A DNA stretch of 64,000 bases, from positions 1,054,001 through 1,118,000 of the forward strand of contig JACCLO010000014.1 of NCBI GenBank assembly GCA_029448655.1, read 5' to 3'. The notes under the pieces were generated by a model, which was given only the letters and a program-made list of their open reading frames with translations, had not been told where the DNA came from and ran no database searches. The translations under genes were made by a program, and so were the position numbers. The first letter of the stretch is position 1. Each line of letters begins with the position of its first letter. Of the stretch, positions 1 through 10,352 are shown piece after piece. The DNA comes from Wolfiporia cocos (taxonomy: Eukaryota; Basidiomycota; Agaricomycetes; Polyporales; Phaeolaceae).

Positions 1-3000
1 TCTCTCTGCGCTCTGATCTGCCCCTCCATTCGGACGAGGTCCTTGGTGATATTCTGGTACGAGCTGTAGATATGGGTGAGGTCCTGCGCGATGTCGAAGA
101 GGGCCGTCCAGCCATCGGCTCGGCCAGCAAAAGGTCCCTTGGCCCTATACCAGAGGAGGGCGTGTCTGATCTGCAGATGTTGGGGGGAGTACCTCCTCGG
201 CGGCGTACCTCTCGGTCGTCCTTCCCGGCGACCCGTGTCGCTGTGGGGGGTCGTGGCGCGACGAGGGAGTTGGTGGCGAGTCGTCGACATATTATTACTG
301 TTCGGCTTTCGAGTGTCGGGGTTGCTCTGACTCGCATTCGGTGGTAGCTTTTTATCAACTCCTTGGAATGCTCCAAGTTCGCTTCGTCTTCCCATGAGTT
401 GTCGGCCGTGGCATAGCCTTTCCACTTGACGAAGTATTGATGCTTCTTTCTTTGCCATCTGTCAGCCAAGATGGCTTCGACTTCGTATTCTTCTTGTCCC
501 TTGATGATATCAGGTGGCGGCCGTAGGTAATTGGGTCCGTGTACCCTTGTTTCTTTGAATGGTTTTAGTAAGGCAGCGTGGAAGACCGGATGAATTTTCC
601 AATTTGCCGGTAACTGCAGCCGGTATGTCGTGGGTCCCATCTTTTCTGTGATGGTGAAGGGTCCCTCTCTTTTTGGTGCTAGTTTGTTCGATTCATAGGA
701 GATCGTTAGGTTCTTGGCGTCAAGCCAGACCTTATCCCCTTTCTCAAGCTTCGGCAGTTCTCTGAGAAACCGCCCTGCCATTCTTTTCTGGGCTAATTCA
801 TGCGCGATGAATGCCATCTTTTGCGCCTCTTTGACCTTCTTGATCCTGTCGACAGCTGCCGGGACGTTCCCTACTCTGTCATAGTCTGGGAATCCTCTCG
901 GGACATATCCTAGGATTATTTCAAGTGGCGCTGGCCGGTTTTCGGTCCGTCTGGTGTTGTGCGCAAATTTGACGTCAGGCAGTCGTTGTACCCATTGGAA
1001 AGGGTCGTTCATGCAATAGATACGAAGGTATACTTCGATCTGTTGATTCATCCTTTCCGTTTGTCCGTCTGTCTGGGGATGGTATGCTGTACTCATCGCT
1101 GACTCCGTTCCCTGCAGCTTGCATAATTCCCTGAATAGTTTTGATGCGAATTGTGGTCCCCTGTCCGAGATGATTTTTCGGGGGATGCCGTACTGTGAAT
1201 ATATCTTTCGATGGAATATTTCTGCGGCCCCTTTGCTTGTAATTGTTTTGTCGCATGGGGTGAGAGAGATGGCCTTGGATAGGCCATGGTCGACAATCAC
1301 CATCATGGAGTCATACTTTCCGACTCTTGGCAGGTCGGTGACAAAATCGACCGAGCACTGTGAGAAGGGGAGGGCGTCTTCCCGTGTCGGTATTGGTTGC
1401 AAAGGGGGTTTTAGCGGATTCCTATCAGGTTTCATCTGTTGACAGATTGCACAGCCCCGGAAGTATTCCGCTATCATTGTTCTCATGTCAGGCCACCAAA
1501 AGTGGGTCGTAACCTGTACTGTTGTACCCCAGATCCCAGGGTGTCCGGCCGGGATCGTGTCGTGGTATTTTGAGATGACGTCTCGTCGAAGGCCCTCGTC
1601 CCTTGGCACATACATCCTGCCCCTGTAGAGCAGTATTCCATCCGTTTGTTGCCATTCATCTGTGGTGGTTCTTGCGGGGAATTCGCCTGTGCCCCCTAGA
1701 GCACGGATCGCCTGTTCCGCAGATTCATCTCGATCGTTGGCGTTCTTGATTGGATCAATGACCGGGATCTGGATTGCATGGATGACGAGTTCGTCTGGAA
1801 TCATGGTGATTCCCTCGTTGTCTTCGTTGCTTTCGTCCAGGTGGTACAACCTGGAAAGTGTGTCGGCCATGACTAGTTTCCTTCCGGGGACGTGCTGCAA
1901 TTTCAGGTCGAATTGCAAAAGGAATAGATGCCATCTCGCTTGTCGCCGATTTAGGCGCTGTGCGCTTCTCCAGTACGTCAGGTTCTGATGATCACTTCGA
2001 ATCAAGATCCGATGCGGTGCTCCTTCCAATAGGTGCCGCCATTCTTCTAATGCTCGGACTATTCCGAGTAGTTCGTGATCGTAGATTTCGTAGTTCCGTT
2101 CTGTTGATGTCAGGGATTGTGAGAGATATCCCACTGGCCGTTCGCGCCTTGTTTCATCAGTTTGTTTCAGTACTGCTCCTGTGGAAAACTGAGATGCGTC
2201 TGTTTCGAGGATGAATGGTTTCTCCTTGTCTGGTGTCCCTAGTGCGGGCGCTGTCGTGAATGCTTGTTTCATGAATTCGAACGCCTTCTGTTCTTTGTCC
2301 GTCCACTGGAACCCTGTTCCCGTGACCGTTTTTGTGAGGTCTACTAGGGGTCGGGCGTGCGTCGAGTAATGATCGATGAATTTTCGATAGAAGTTTGCGA
2401 ATCCTAGGAAGGATCTGACTTCTTTGAGGTTCCGGGGGGTTGGCCATTCTTTAATCCCATTGAGTTTCGCTGGGTCCATCTGGATGTTCCCGGGGGTGAT
2501 GACCAGCCCTAGGAACTCAACTCGGTCGACGCCGAAGGCGCATTTCTCGGGTTTCACAAAGAGGTGGTTGTCCACTAACTTCTGAAGGATCCGTCGTTCC
2601 CGTTCTTTGTGTGTTTTCTCATCTTCCGAGAAAACGAGGATGTCGTCCATATAAACAAGCACCCATCCTTCGAGGATTTCTTCTTTCAGGATTTCATTCA
2701 TCATTGCCTGAAAGGTTCCGGGTGCGTTGCACAGTCCGAAAAACATAACTGTGGGCTCGTACAACCCTCGGTTTGTTTTGAAGGCTGCTTTCCATTCGTC
2801 TCCCTTCTTGATCCGCACGTTGTTGTATCCCGCTCTAAGGTCCATTTTTGTGAAGATCTTTGCTCCTTTTAGCTTCTCCAGGAGCTCTGAGATCAGTGGC
2901 AAGGGATAGACGTTCTTTATCGTCCCTTCGTTCAGATATCGATAATCTTGACATGGTCGTAGGCCGCTGTCTTTCTTTGGAACGAAAAAGAATGGTGACG

Positions 3001-4392
3001 CCATCGGGGATTTTGAAGGGACTATGAATCCCTTGGCCAAGTTTTCTTTTAGGAATTCGTCCAGCGCCTGTTGCTCTTTAGGCGAGAGTGCATAGACTTT
3101 GCAGTCTTTCGGCACGAAATCGGGTTTTAATTCGATTGCGTGGTCCCATGGTCTCGACGGGGGGAACGCTGCTGCGGACTCCTTGCTGAACACCTTGGCG
3201 AAGTCCAGTAGGTGTTTCGGGACCATCTCCTCAATCGTTCGTTCTGGTTCGGGGGTTTTCTGTGCGAATTCCTGGGATTTCGTCAGCGCTTTCCTGACAG
3301 CGTTGATGATTTGTATCTTTGTTAGGAACTTCTTTCGCGTCTCCCCTTTCTTTCCTATGATCCTAGGGTTATCTTTTGCGAAGCGTCGGATCGCTTCGTA
3401 CTCCTCGGGAGTATAGAGCCGCTGCGCTGTTTCTTCTGGCTGGTCCGTGGATCCAAACCCTTTCTCCCCTCGTTCTGTTTCATCTAGGTCTTCGACCTCT
3501 ATAATGTCGGGGGTGAGGTGCCATTCGAAAATTATCTGGGCTATTCGCATGCCCGGGATAATTCTATGTGCTTTGTCTGAGTAGTTGAAGATGATGGCTC
3601 CGACGTCTCCTCGGTAGTCCGAGTCTATGACTCCGGCTTGTACTACCAATCCGTGTCTGAGGGTGTTGCCTGATCGTCCGGCCAGCCTTCCATACGATCC
3701 CTTCGGGATCTTCATTTTTACTCCTGTGGAGACGAGTTTCCATCCTCCGGCGGGAATCTCGGTTTCTCCTGCGGCGTAAAGGTCATACCCTGCAGCTTCT
3801 TGGGTCCCCCTTGTTGGAATTTTCCCTTCTGGGGCAACTACCATCTCCACCGTGTCCATTCGGATCGTGGCTTCCTGTTTCTTTTCTTCTGCCCCTAGTA
3901 TCGATCGTACATCGACTGTTTGATCCTTCCAGTCGATTGTGGGGTTTTCGTCTTTTAGCCATCCATACCCTAGAATCATATTCTCTGTTCCGATTGATCC
4001 TACCAGGAATCGGACTTTTCGCGTTTTCTGGGTCTTCGGATATCGTAGTAGTATGGTGGCTTCTCGGTCTATTCGCCCATCTTTGTTTTCTGTTCCGTCA
4101 ACATTTTTGACGATGATCGGGTTCTTCAAGAGTTGCGTGGGCACCTTGTATTTTTCTACCACTCTGCTGTGGATCAGGTTCGACATTGCTCCTGAGTTGA
4201 TTAGTGCATTGCACTTCACGGGTTTTGCCAGCGTCATGATTACCGGGATGAAGAGGGATCGATTCTTCTCGAACGAGGTAATTACATGCGCTGCTTTCTC
4301 GGAGGGTAAGACCGTGGGCTTCCCTCCTAGGCAAAATCCTGTTCTTCTACGAGCCGTGCTAGGAGCTAGGGGTTCTTGGCTTTCAGGGCCCT
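1..4392 (-). CDS. pol: E1 pol polyprotein (PR-dUTPase-RT-RNaseH-IN-chromodomain), partial
   Basis: One frame stays open from about 4392 to position 1. I checked codon phase at the chromodomain (VKWKGY, near 413-430), the RT motif YMDD (near 2642-2653) and the dUTPase motif GVIDSDYRGD (near 3610-3634); all three agree. Order on the minus strand: protease (about 4200-3900, with ILGYGWL), dUTPase (about 3870-3450), RT (about 3250-2500), RNase H (TDASQF near 2200), integrase with HHCC zinc site (about 1590-1440) and DDE residues, then chromodomain (about 540-350). The protease motif reads NSGA, with Asn (codon 4198-4196) where Asp is catalytic. dUTPase motif 2 is degenerate (AGRSGNT instead of APRSGLA), while motifs 1, 3, 4 and 5 (GFGST) are recognisable. 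The frame is -1 relative to gag with about 27 nt overlap and no canonical slippery heptamer. Confidence 0.88.
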
Positions 4393-6174
4393 AATCGCTG
4401 TGACCGCTCTGTTTGCGGTGATGTATTCAGTCTCTTCTTCTGAGACTTCTTCGATGTGAGCTTCTTGCTCGGCTTCTTCTTCCTCGGTCTTTTGGGTGGT
4501 CCGCCTAGGGCGGGCTGGCTTCCTTGGCCTCTTTGGGCAGTCTCGCGACATATGCCCTGGCTGATGACAGGTGAAACACTTGCCCTTCTTGATGTGATTG
4601 TCCCTTTCCTGGGTGGTCATTCGATCTACATCCATCGCATTCGGATCTTTCGATGCGGTTGTCTGTGGGGCACTAGTGCGTCTGTTATTCTGGTTCGGGG
4701 CTTGCCAAGCCTTTTTCTTGACAAACGGTTTATCCCGTTTCAAGAATATCTTGTACGTATTTTCATAGTACGAGGCAGCGGACTGCCATTCATCAATGGT
4801 CGCTGGTAGCGGCCGAACGCCGATGATGTATCGGGTCGTATGTTCGGGTAACCCTTTCTCGAAGAGGGTTATGAGCAACGCGTTTCCGTCCGCGCTGTAT
4901 CGATCGTACTGGGCCTTCCCAGCCAAGTTGTTGAACTCGGTGATATAATCATTGATGTCCTTCCTGTCCTGGGTTACGTCCAGGATTTTCTTCCGCGCCT
5001 TCTGTACCTCTTCGATGGCTCCGAAGGCTTTCTGGAAGTCTGCATCAAACTGTGCAAGACTAGGCGGGAAGAATCATTTCGTCTGGGGGTTCGTATAAAC
5101 CCGGTGATAATTCTGTTTCCATTGGCCCGTTTTCCCCTTGTTTGAAATATAAGAGAGGATAAAGATCACTCTCTGAACGTCGTTCTGGAATGACGTTTCG
5201 TACATTGTAAACCAGGAATTGCACTGGTTTATGAAGTTCTGCATGTCGGATCGTTCCCCATCGAATACGTCTGGGGGATTGATCTTTATCATTGGGGGTC
5301 GGTAGTACGGGTTCGGCGCCGGAGGTTGAGGCTGCGGCGCATTCGGTGGTGGAGGCCCTCCTGGGGGTCCTCCTCCTCCCGGGTATCCTCCACCCGGGTT
5401 TCCTGGATTTCCTCCGGGGTTCCCTGGGTTCCCTCCAGGGTTTCCTCCTCCGGGGTTCGCGGGGGTTCCTCCTCCGAGTCCTCCAGGAGGGGGGGCATTC
5501 CCTCCTCCGAGTCCGAAGTTTCCTCCCAGTCCTCCTCCGCTTGTACCTGCGGAGGTTCGTCCAAATAGGCCTGAAGGCCATGTTCCTGGGTTTGTCGTTC
5601 CCATTCCTCCGCTTGGGCTAGTCCAAGACGGATTTCCTCCGCTACCCATTCCGGGTGCGTTCTGTGGGGGGTTTCCAAAGAGGTCTGTTCCTCCAGCCAT
5701 AGGCCCAATCCCACTCTGCGCAAAAGCAGATACAAATATTGGAGGGTCCTGTCCTCCGGTCTGGCTGTTATCTGTTCCTGTAAGGTTTCCAGGATTTCTC
5801 CCATCATCTCCGATGCGCTCAATTCCTGCCATTCCTGTGGCACCCGAAGGCTGATTCGTATTTCCATCAGCATCGAAGGTTCTGTTGATGGTTTCGGTTT
5901 CGTTTTCGGTCAATGTCGCGGTTGACATCGGAGGGATTTCTCCGAATCGTTCGAACGCTTCATGCGTTATTTCCCAAGCGGTCGTTCCTGCGGAGGGGTA
6001 TACTTGTACCCACTTCGATGCCCTATCTTCTCTGGGGATGACAACAATTCCTCCGCGGTTATGGAAGGCTCCAATGGTGTCAGTCCACTCGTATTGGTTG
6101 AGTCTGTAGACTCCCTGAATGTCCTCGGGCAAGAGTTCAATCAGTCGTGCTGGGAATTCTGGTCCAAATATCAT
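4366..6174 (-). pseudogene. gag: E1 gag, split by one in-frame stop
   Basis: Start ATG at 6174; the frame ends at 4366. A single in-frame TGA at 5076-5074 (codon 367) splits it into a 366-codon part and a C-terminal part whose frame resumes directly after the stop (FFPPSLAQFDADFQ). The N-terminal part ends in a long Gly/Pro/Asn-rich low-complexity tract (about 5640-5330). The capsid-like region follows (about 5290-4750), then a CCHC zinc knuckle of the form CX2CX4HX4C (CFTCHQPGHMSRDC, about 4590-4540) and an acidic tail. A CGA-to-TGA change would explain the stop. Programmed readthrough is possible but the position, inside the capsid region, argues against it. Confidence 0.85.
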
Positions 6175-6208
6175 GTGCCCTTACACCGTGGTAGGTGAGG
6201 GTGTGATA

Positions 6209-6219
6209 AGCTCGACCTT
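6209..6219 (-). other. E1 primer-binding site for self-priming
   Basis: Sense AAGGTCGAGCT begins 1 nt after the LTR end and is a perfect 11-nt complement of LTR positions 6555-6545. No tRNA-type primer site was recognised here. Tf1 of fission yeast is known to prime from the 5' end of its own mRNA in this manner. Confidence 0.7.
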
Positions 6220-6220
6220 C

Positions 6221-6928
6221 TGTTACGGGTCGAATACCCGTTCGTATATTCGAGTCGCGAATATAGATCGTTCTTCTGCACGTAGGCACGTCGCCGTATG
6301 CAAGGCAAATACTCGTTAGATGCCTTCGGGTCCTAAGTGAAGTCCTTAGGAGATCGGTTAATATCCAATACGCGTTAGAGGATATAATCTGTTCAAGTGC
6401 GAGTCGAATAGAATATAAGACTCGCCTAAGTCCGAGAAGTCAGTGTGCACTTCGAGGACTTAGTCGTTCGATTGCTCGAGTGAAAAATACTGAGCGTAGT
6501 TTCCTACGTTTGAGAACGAGTATAAGACTTCTTGTTTATACAACAAGGTCGAGCTGAAGAGCCTCGACGGTAAGTACACGAGTTTTTATACTACGGTAGG
6601 TTTCAGGGGTCAAGTCTGTCCCAGATGCCACCGATACTATCTACGCTATAGTCCCAAATGTCTGATAAGTATGGAGTGATATATCTGAGACGATAGATAG
6701 GAATGATGGCGGTTGAACGCCATCTATCAGCTAATAAACGATGAACATGAAACGGTGGCAGGGTTGGATCTGCCAAAGATGAAACGAGCCCTATAGACTA
6801 GTACAACTGGGGATGCGCCCAGTAAGATCACGAGTAGCCAGGGGGGTTGGTTGCACAACAAGTCCCTGTATCGTATTTGCCCAGTGGTGAGTTCTGTCGA
6901 TATTCGAAAAATCAAAATAACCATAACA
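6221..6928 (-). repeat. E1 5' LTR (708 bp)
   Basis: The sense strand starts TGTTATGG and ends CGTAACA, giving TG...CA ends within a TGTTA/TAACA terminal inverted repeat. The right edge abuts the interrupted RT frame of E2, the left edge the E1 leader. Only one LTR is in the window, so boundaries rest on the termini, the reading-frame break and the priming site. Confidence 0.85.
6545..6590 (-). promoter_or_regulatory. E1 LTR TATA box and predicted RNA 5' end (self-primer)
   Basis: TATAAAAA on the sense strand at 6590-6583 lies 35 nt upstream of AGCTCGACCTT (6555-6545), which is complementary to the site just after the LTR (6219-6209). The transcript is predicted to start at or next to 6555, so U3 would be 6928-6556 and R-U5 6555-6221. 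Confidence 0.7.
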
Positions 6929-7461
6929 GATAGGGCGTAGATCTTGCCGGCGTAGGGTTCGGAGTTTGGTAGGAGTTCTATGGCGTGATCCCACGGTCGT
7001 CTTTCGGGGAGTAGGTCGAATTCCGTTTCCTTAAACACGCCTTCGAAGTCGTGTAAGTACTCGGGTACTACCTCCTCGAAAGTCTTGGCTTCCGTGGTTT
7101 TGCCGGTGGCGATGGCGATCTCGGTTGCCTTCGTCGCGCGGACTCGCTCAGCAATGTTGGCTCGGCACTCTTCCCTATTTCGTAACCATGCGTCAGCAAA
7201 GATGTAATATATATGATCACCATCCTCGATCTGCTCGTGTTCGCAGTCGCAGGTGAAGGTGATTCGGCGTTTCTTCCAGTCGATGGTAGGGTTATGGTCC
7301 TCCAACCAATCGAAGCCGAGGAAAATGTCGGCCGAGCTCAGCTCGGTGACGTGGAACTTGCGCGTTTCCAAATGCGTGTCGATCTGCATCTGGAGTTCGA
7401 CATAGTGCGTCATCTTGCCCGCAGCGTTGGTACTTCTGTCAGCGTTGTACAGTTTGATGGG
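6929..7461 (-). pseudogene. pol: E2 pol fragment: protease C-terminus to RT N-terminus
   Basis: Directly after the TGA at 7464-7462 the same frame continues (PIKLYNADR..., then an ATG at 7413). It covers the distal half of the protease fold (IFLGFDWLEDHNPTIDW) and the region leading into RT (LLPERRPWDHAIEL, then KIYALS), where it stops abruptly at the E1 LTR. Because the frame is unchanged across the stop, E2 once had gag, dUTPase, protease and RT in one continuous frame, or used stop readthrough. A TGG- or CGA-to-TGA mutation is the simplest reading, since the stop falls inside the protease. Confidence 0.8.
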
Positions 7462-9609
7462 TCAGTCTAAAGGGAGTTGCTCGAGTTTGTGTTCCTCCAC
7501 GTAGGCACGACTGATGACCGATCCCGTTGAACTGGAGTCCATCAGTGCCTTTGTGAAGAGGGCGCGTCCGTCAGGGCGGTGGAGGGTGATCGGTACTTCG
7601 ATCTGCCTTCCCCGTTTTCCCGTCTGGATTACCACTACATTCCCTCTGAGTTTCTCACCAGTAGAGCCGAACCCCTGTGTTCCGCGTCTGGTTTCCCTAA
7701 TGCTTTTTACTATGTGCGTGTCTGGTGTCATGTTGCATTCGAGTATAAACTGGGCGATTCTGTCCCCGTACTCGACCTGATAATCTGTCCCGGTTTGATT
7801 ATTCAGTATGACTTTTAGTCGACCGGTGTAGTCTTCATCGACTACCCCGGCCTCCACGTCGACTCCCTTCAAGGCGAGTCCGGATCGTGGAGCTATGCGA
7901 CCGTATACACCGGGTGGCATTCGGATCATTATGCCTGTATCCACGGTGATACGTTTCCCGTTTGGTATAACGACTTCCTCCGCAGAGTGAAGATCGTAAC
8001 CCGCGGCTCCTTCACTTTTGCGCTCAGGGGGAATTGCCCACGGGTGGTCTAAGTATATGTCGAGCGTGACAGCCTTCTTCTTGGCTCGTCGATGCCGCAT
8101 TTTCTTTTCCGTCTTTTTCTGGACTGTAGGCTTAGATGCGTCTGCCATCTGCACATCTGAGTCTACAACCGGGTCTACGTCCATAGGCACATAGTTTACA
8201 TTAATAGAGGAATTAAGCACAGTTTTATCCTCCCGCCAAGCTCCGGTGGGAGGCTCCTCTGAGGCTGTTACAAACGAATCGTCGGAGCATGTTGAAGCTC
8301 CGTTGTCGTCACTAGGCACCATATCTACTGAACGTGGTACAGATACATAGTCAAATATCGGGCCCCCGGTTCCTAGCCCATATAGTCCATCCACCGGTTC
8401 GCTACCCTCCGAGGCAGATTCGGAGATAGAGACATTTACTGGTTCCTCGATCTCCAGAACTGAAAATTTATTATTAGAGAAGGGACGTACCTGAGTGAAT
8501 CCGGCTTCCTTCACAGCCTCCGGATTTTCCTTGGCCCAGGCGGCCACCATTCGCACGAAGTCTTCCTGGGATACTTCCCCAGGGATTTTTCCTGCTGGTG
8601 GGCCTTCGACGGCCTGGCGGGTGCGCGCCGGTTGTTGTGAGGGTCCGGCACCGGTGTTCCCTCCACTGGTAGCTGCTCGGGGCTTCCAGTTGGGTTGGTG
8701 CCAGACGGGCTTGTTGCAGCCCTTCCCTGGTGCCTCTGCTTGTGTCTTGCTGCAAGAGTGGCACTTCCTCTTGAGCAAATTGGCCCGTTCTTCTGCGGTG
8801 GGCTCGGACCGCGTGGTTCCCGATGACGATGTTGTCGCCCGACCCTTTCCTTTGTCGGTGACGCCCTTACCCGTGTCTCGACCATGGCGCAGCTTTTCCT
8901 CGTCGCGGAGACGACGCATCGCATTGTCCGTACGGAGGATGGCCTGTTTCCAAGACTCGTAGTCTTCTGGAATCTGGATGTTGTATCCCCGTTGTGATTT
9001 GTCATTTACCGTGGCGGCGACGAAAGCGGAGTGTACTGCCATGTAGATTTCCTTCGGGATGGCGGCGGTGACCCAGCGATGGACGATCTGGTTCTCTTTG
9101 TCGTATCTCGCCTCCGAAAGAAGTCTTTCCAGCTCCTGGAAGTACTCTTCGCCTTTACCGATGGACATGCTGAGTTTTTCGGCTGCAACCGCCGACTTCT
9201 TTTCCAAGTCGGGGTCGTCGAACTTCTGGTGTAGTTCCCAGATGAACCGTAGCCAACTCAGATGCCATTGACCGTCACGGTAGTGTTCCCGCGTGAATGC
9301 CGTTACCCAAGCATCTACCTTTGGTCCCCGTATCAACGAGATGGCCGTGCCGATCTTCTTGCTGTCTGTGAAGAGCAGCGGCCGGTTGTCGTCGATGTAC
9401 AGTTTTAGGCGCATTACCCAGGCGATGAAGTTCTTGCCGGTGAAGGGTTCGGGTTCGCGCACCTTGGACTTGTACCGGGGGTCAGGTCGTGGCTCTGGGA
9501 GCATAGAGTACGCGTCCCATTGCAAGCTTGCCGGTTTCTCGGGCCGCCACATTGATGCCCATGTTCCCTGAAGAGGCACGGCTCTCCAGGTGTTCGCGTG
9601 CACGTTTGG
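7462..9609 (-). pseudogene. gag: E2 gag C-terminal part, dUTPase and protease N-terminus
   Basis: An open frame of 715 codons runs from the E3 insertion site to the TGA at 7464-7462; it begins inside gag rather than at a real start. The gag part includes capsid-like sequence (FTGKNFIAWVMRLKLYIDD) and a cysteine-rich stretch (CHSCSKTQAEAPGKGC) unlike a standard CCHC knuckle. A Ser/Glu-rich linker follows, then a complete dUTPase with all five motifs (GAAGYDLHSA, APRSGLA, GVVDEDYTG, GDRIAQFI, RGTQGFGST; about 8080-7640). The protease start reads DSSSTGS, where DSG or DTG is expected, a likely inactivating G-to-A change. Here dUTPase lies upstream of protease, as in betaretroviruses. Confidence 0.85.
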
Positions 9610-9614
9610 GGGGG

Positions 9615-10313
9615 TGACACAGACTAGACTGTGGGACTCACACTATAACCTAATAAGCGACTTGAAGGAGTTGCTGGAGGTTGGTGAGGAGGCTAGTGGG
9701 CGCAAGCAGAGATGATATGTAACTGTGCGAATGCAGAGAACAAATCTAAGGCTTATCCGCAGTGATAGCCCTACTTATATACATGCTTTGTTTGGTTACC
9801 GGTAAGGGAGCCAAACGTGAAGGTGGTCTGTGCGCAGTCATAACTAATATGGTTAAGTCGTAAACTACAATAGACCATGTGCGCCGGTAATGGCCGCACC
9901 AGTAAGATCGTTTGTTTGGACTGTAGGTCCATGTTGTGGAAGTGGCTGTATCTACGTTAGTAAGCCATGCATGTGATTCTTATATACCGGCATCGGGATA
10001 TGAGTAATCGTAAGGGCATTGGCATGTGATAACGAGCAGGCCGCTTATCCAATCGTACTGACATAGCCCGGTATCGGGATATGAGTAAGGCGCGTGACAC
10101 CGGAGGTTAGTCCGCTGAGTCATTGACGCGTACAAACGTGTTATGTACGTGTTGTTACGACAAGTGGACGTATACCGCGTTGTGTACGTGTTGTTTGGTT
10201 GCGTGTACGTGTAGACGGGCGCTTAGCAGCGTAAATGTCTACAAGGTCGTAGAAATACCAGATAAATAGGTAAAAATACGAGAAAAATAGTGGCATGTCA
10301 CAAATCTGTGACA
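9615..10313 (-). repeat. E3 3' LTR (699 bp)
   Basis: Sense ends TGTCACAG...CTGTGTCA. Same length as, and no difference seen from, the copy at 18911-19609 at a constant offset of 9296. It directly follows the polypurine tract. Confidence 0.95.
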
Positions 10314-10326
10314 TTACCCCCTCTTC
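10314..10326 (-). other. E3 polypurine tract
   Basis: Sense GAAGAGGGGGTAA immediately precedes the 3' LTR. It is nearly the same as the tract before the 3' LTR of E4 (AAAAGAGGGGGTAC), as expected for plus-strand priming by a shared reverse transcriptase type. Confidence 0.85.
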
Positions 10327-10352
10327 AGGTTTCATTGTCCCTAATGGAACGA

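Larger units (their letters stand above)
1..6928 (-). mobile_element. E1: chromodomain Ty3/Gypsy element with dUTPase, 3' end off window
   Basis: A minus-strand LTR retrotransposon: 5' LTR at 6221-6928, a short leader, gag at 6174-4366, and pol open from 4392 to the window edge. Pol order is protease, dUTPase, RT, RNase H, integrase, chromodomain. The 3' LTR lies left of position 1. The flank next to the 5' LTR (6929-6933, GATAG on +) continues the RT frame of element E2, so E1 inserted into E2; the matching TSD copy is outside the window. Gag carries one premature stop and the protease motif is altered, so this copy is probably inactive even though pol is otherwise open. A chromodomain together with self-priming signals fits the Tf1/sushi branch of chromoviruses. 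Confidence 0.9.

Noticed and set aside
5289..5873. 194-codon acidic ORF overlapping E1 gag
   Set aside because: Alternate-frame shadow of the repetitive Gly/Pro-rich gag tract.
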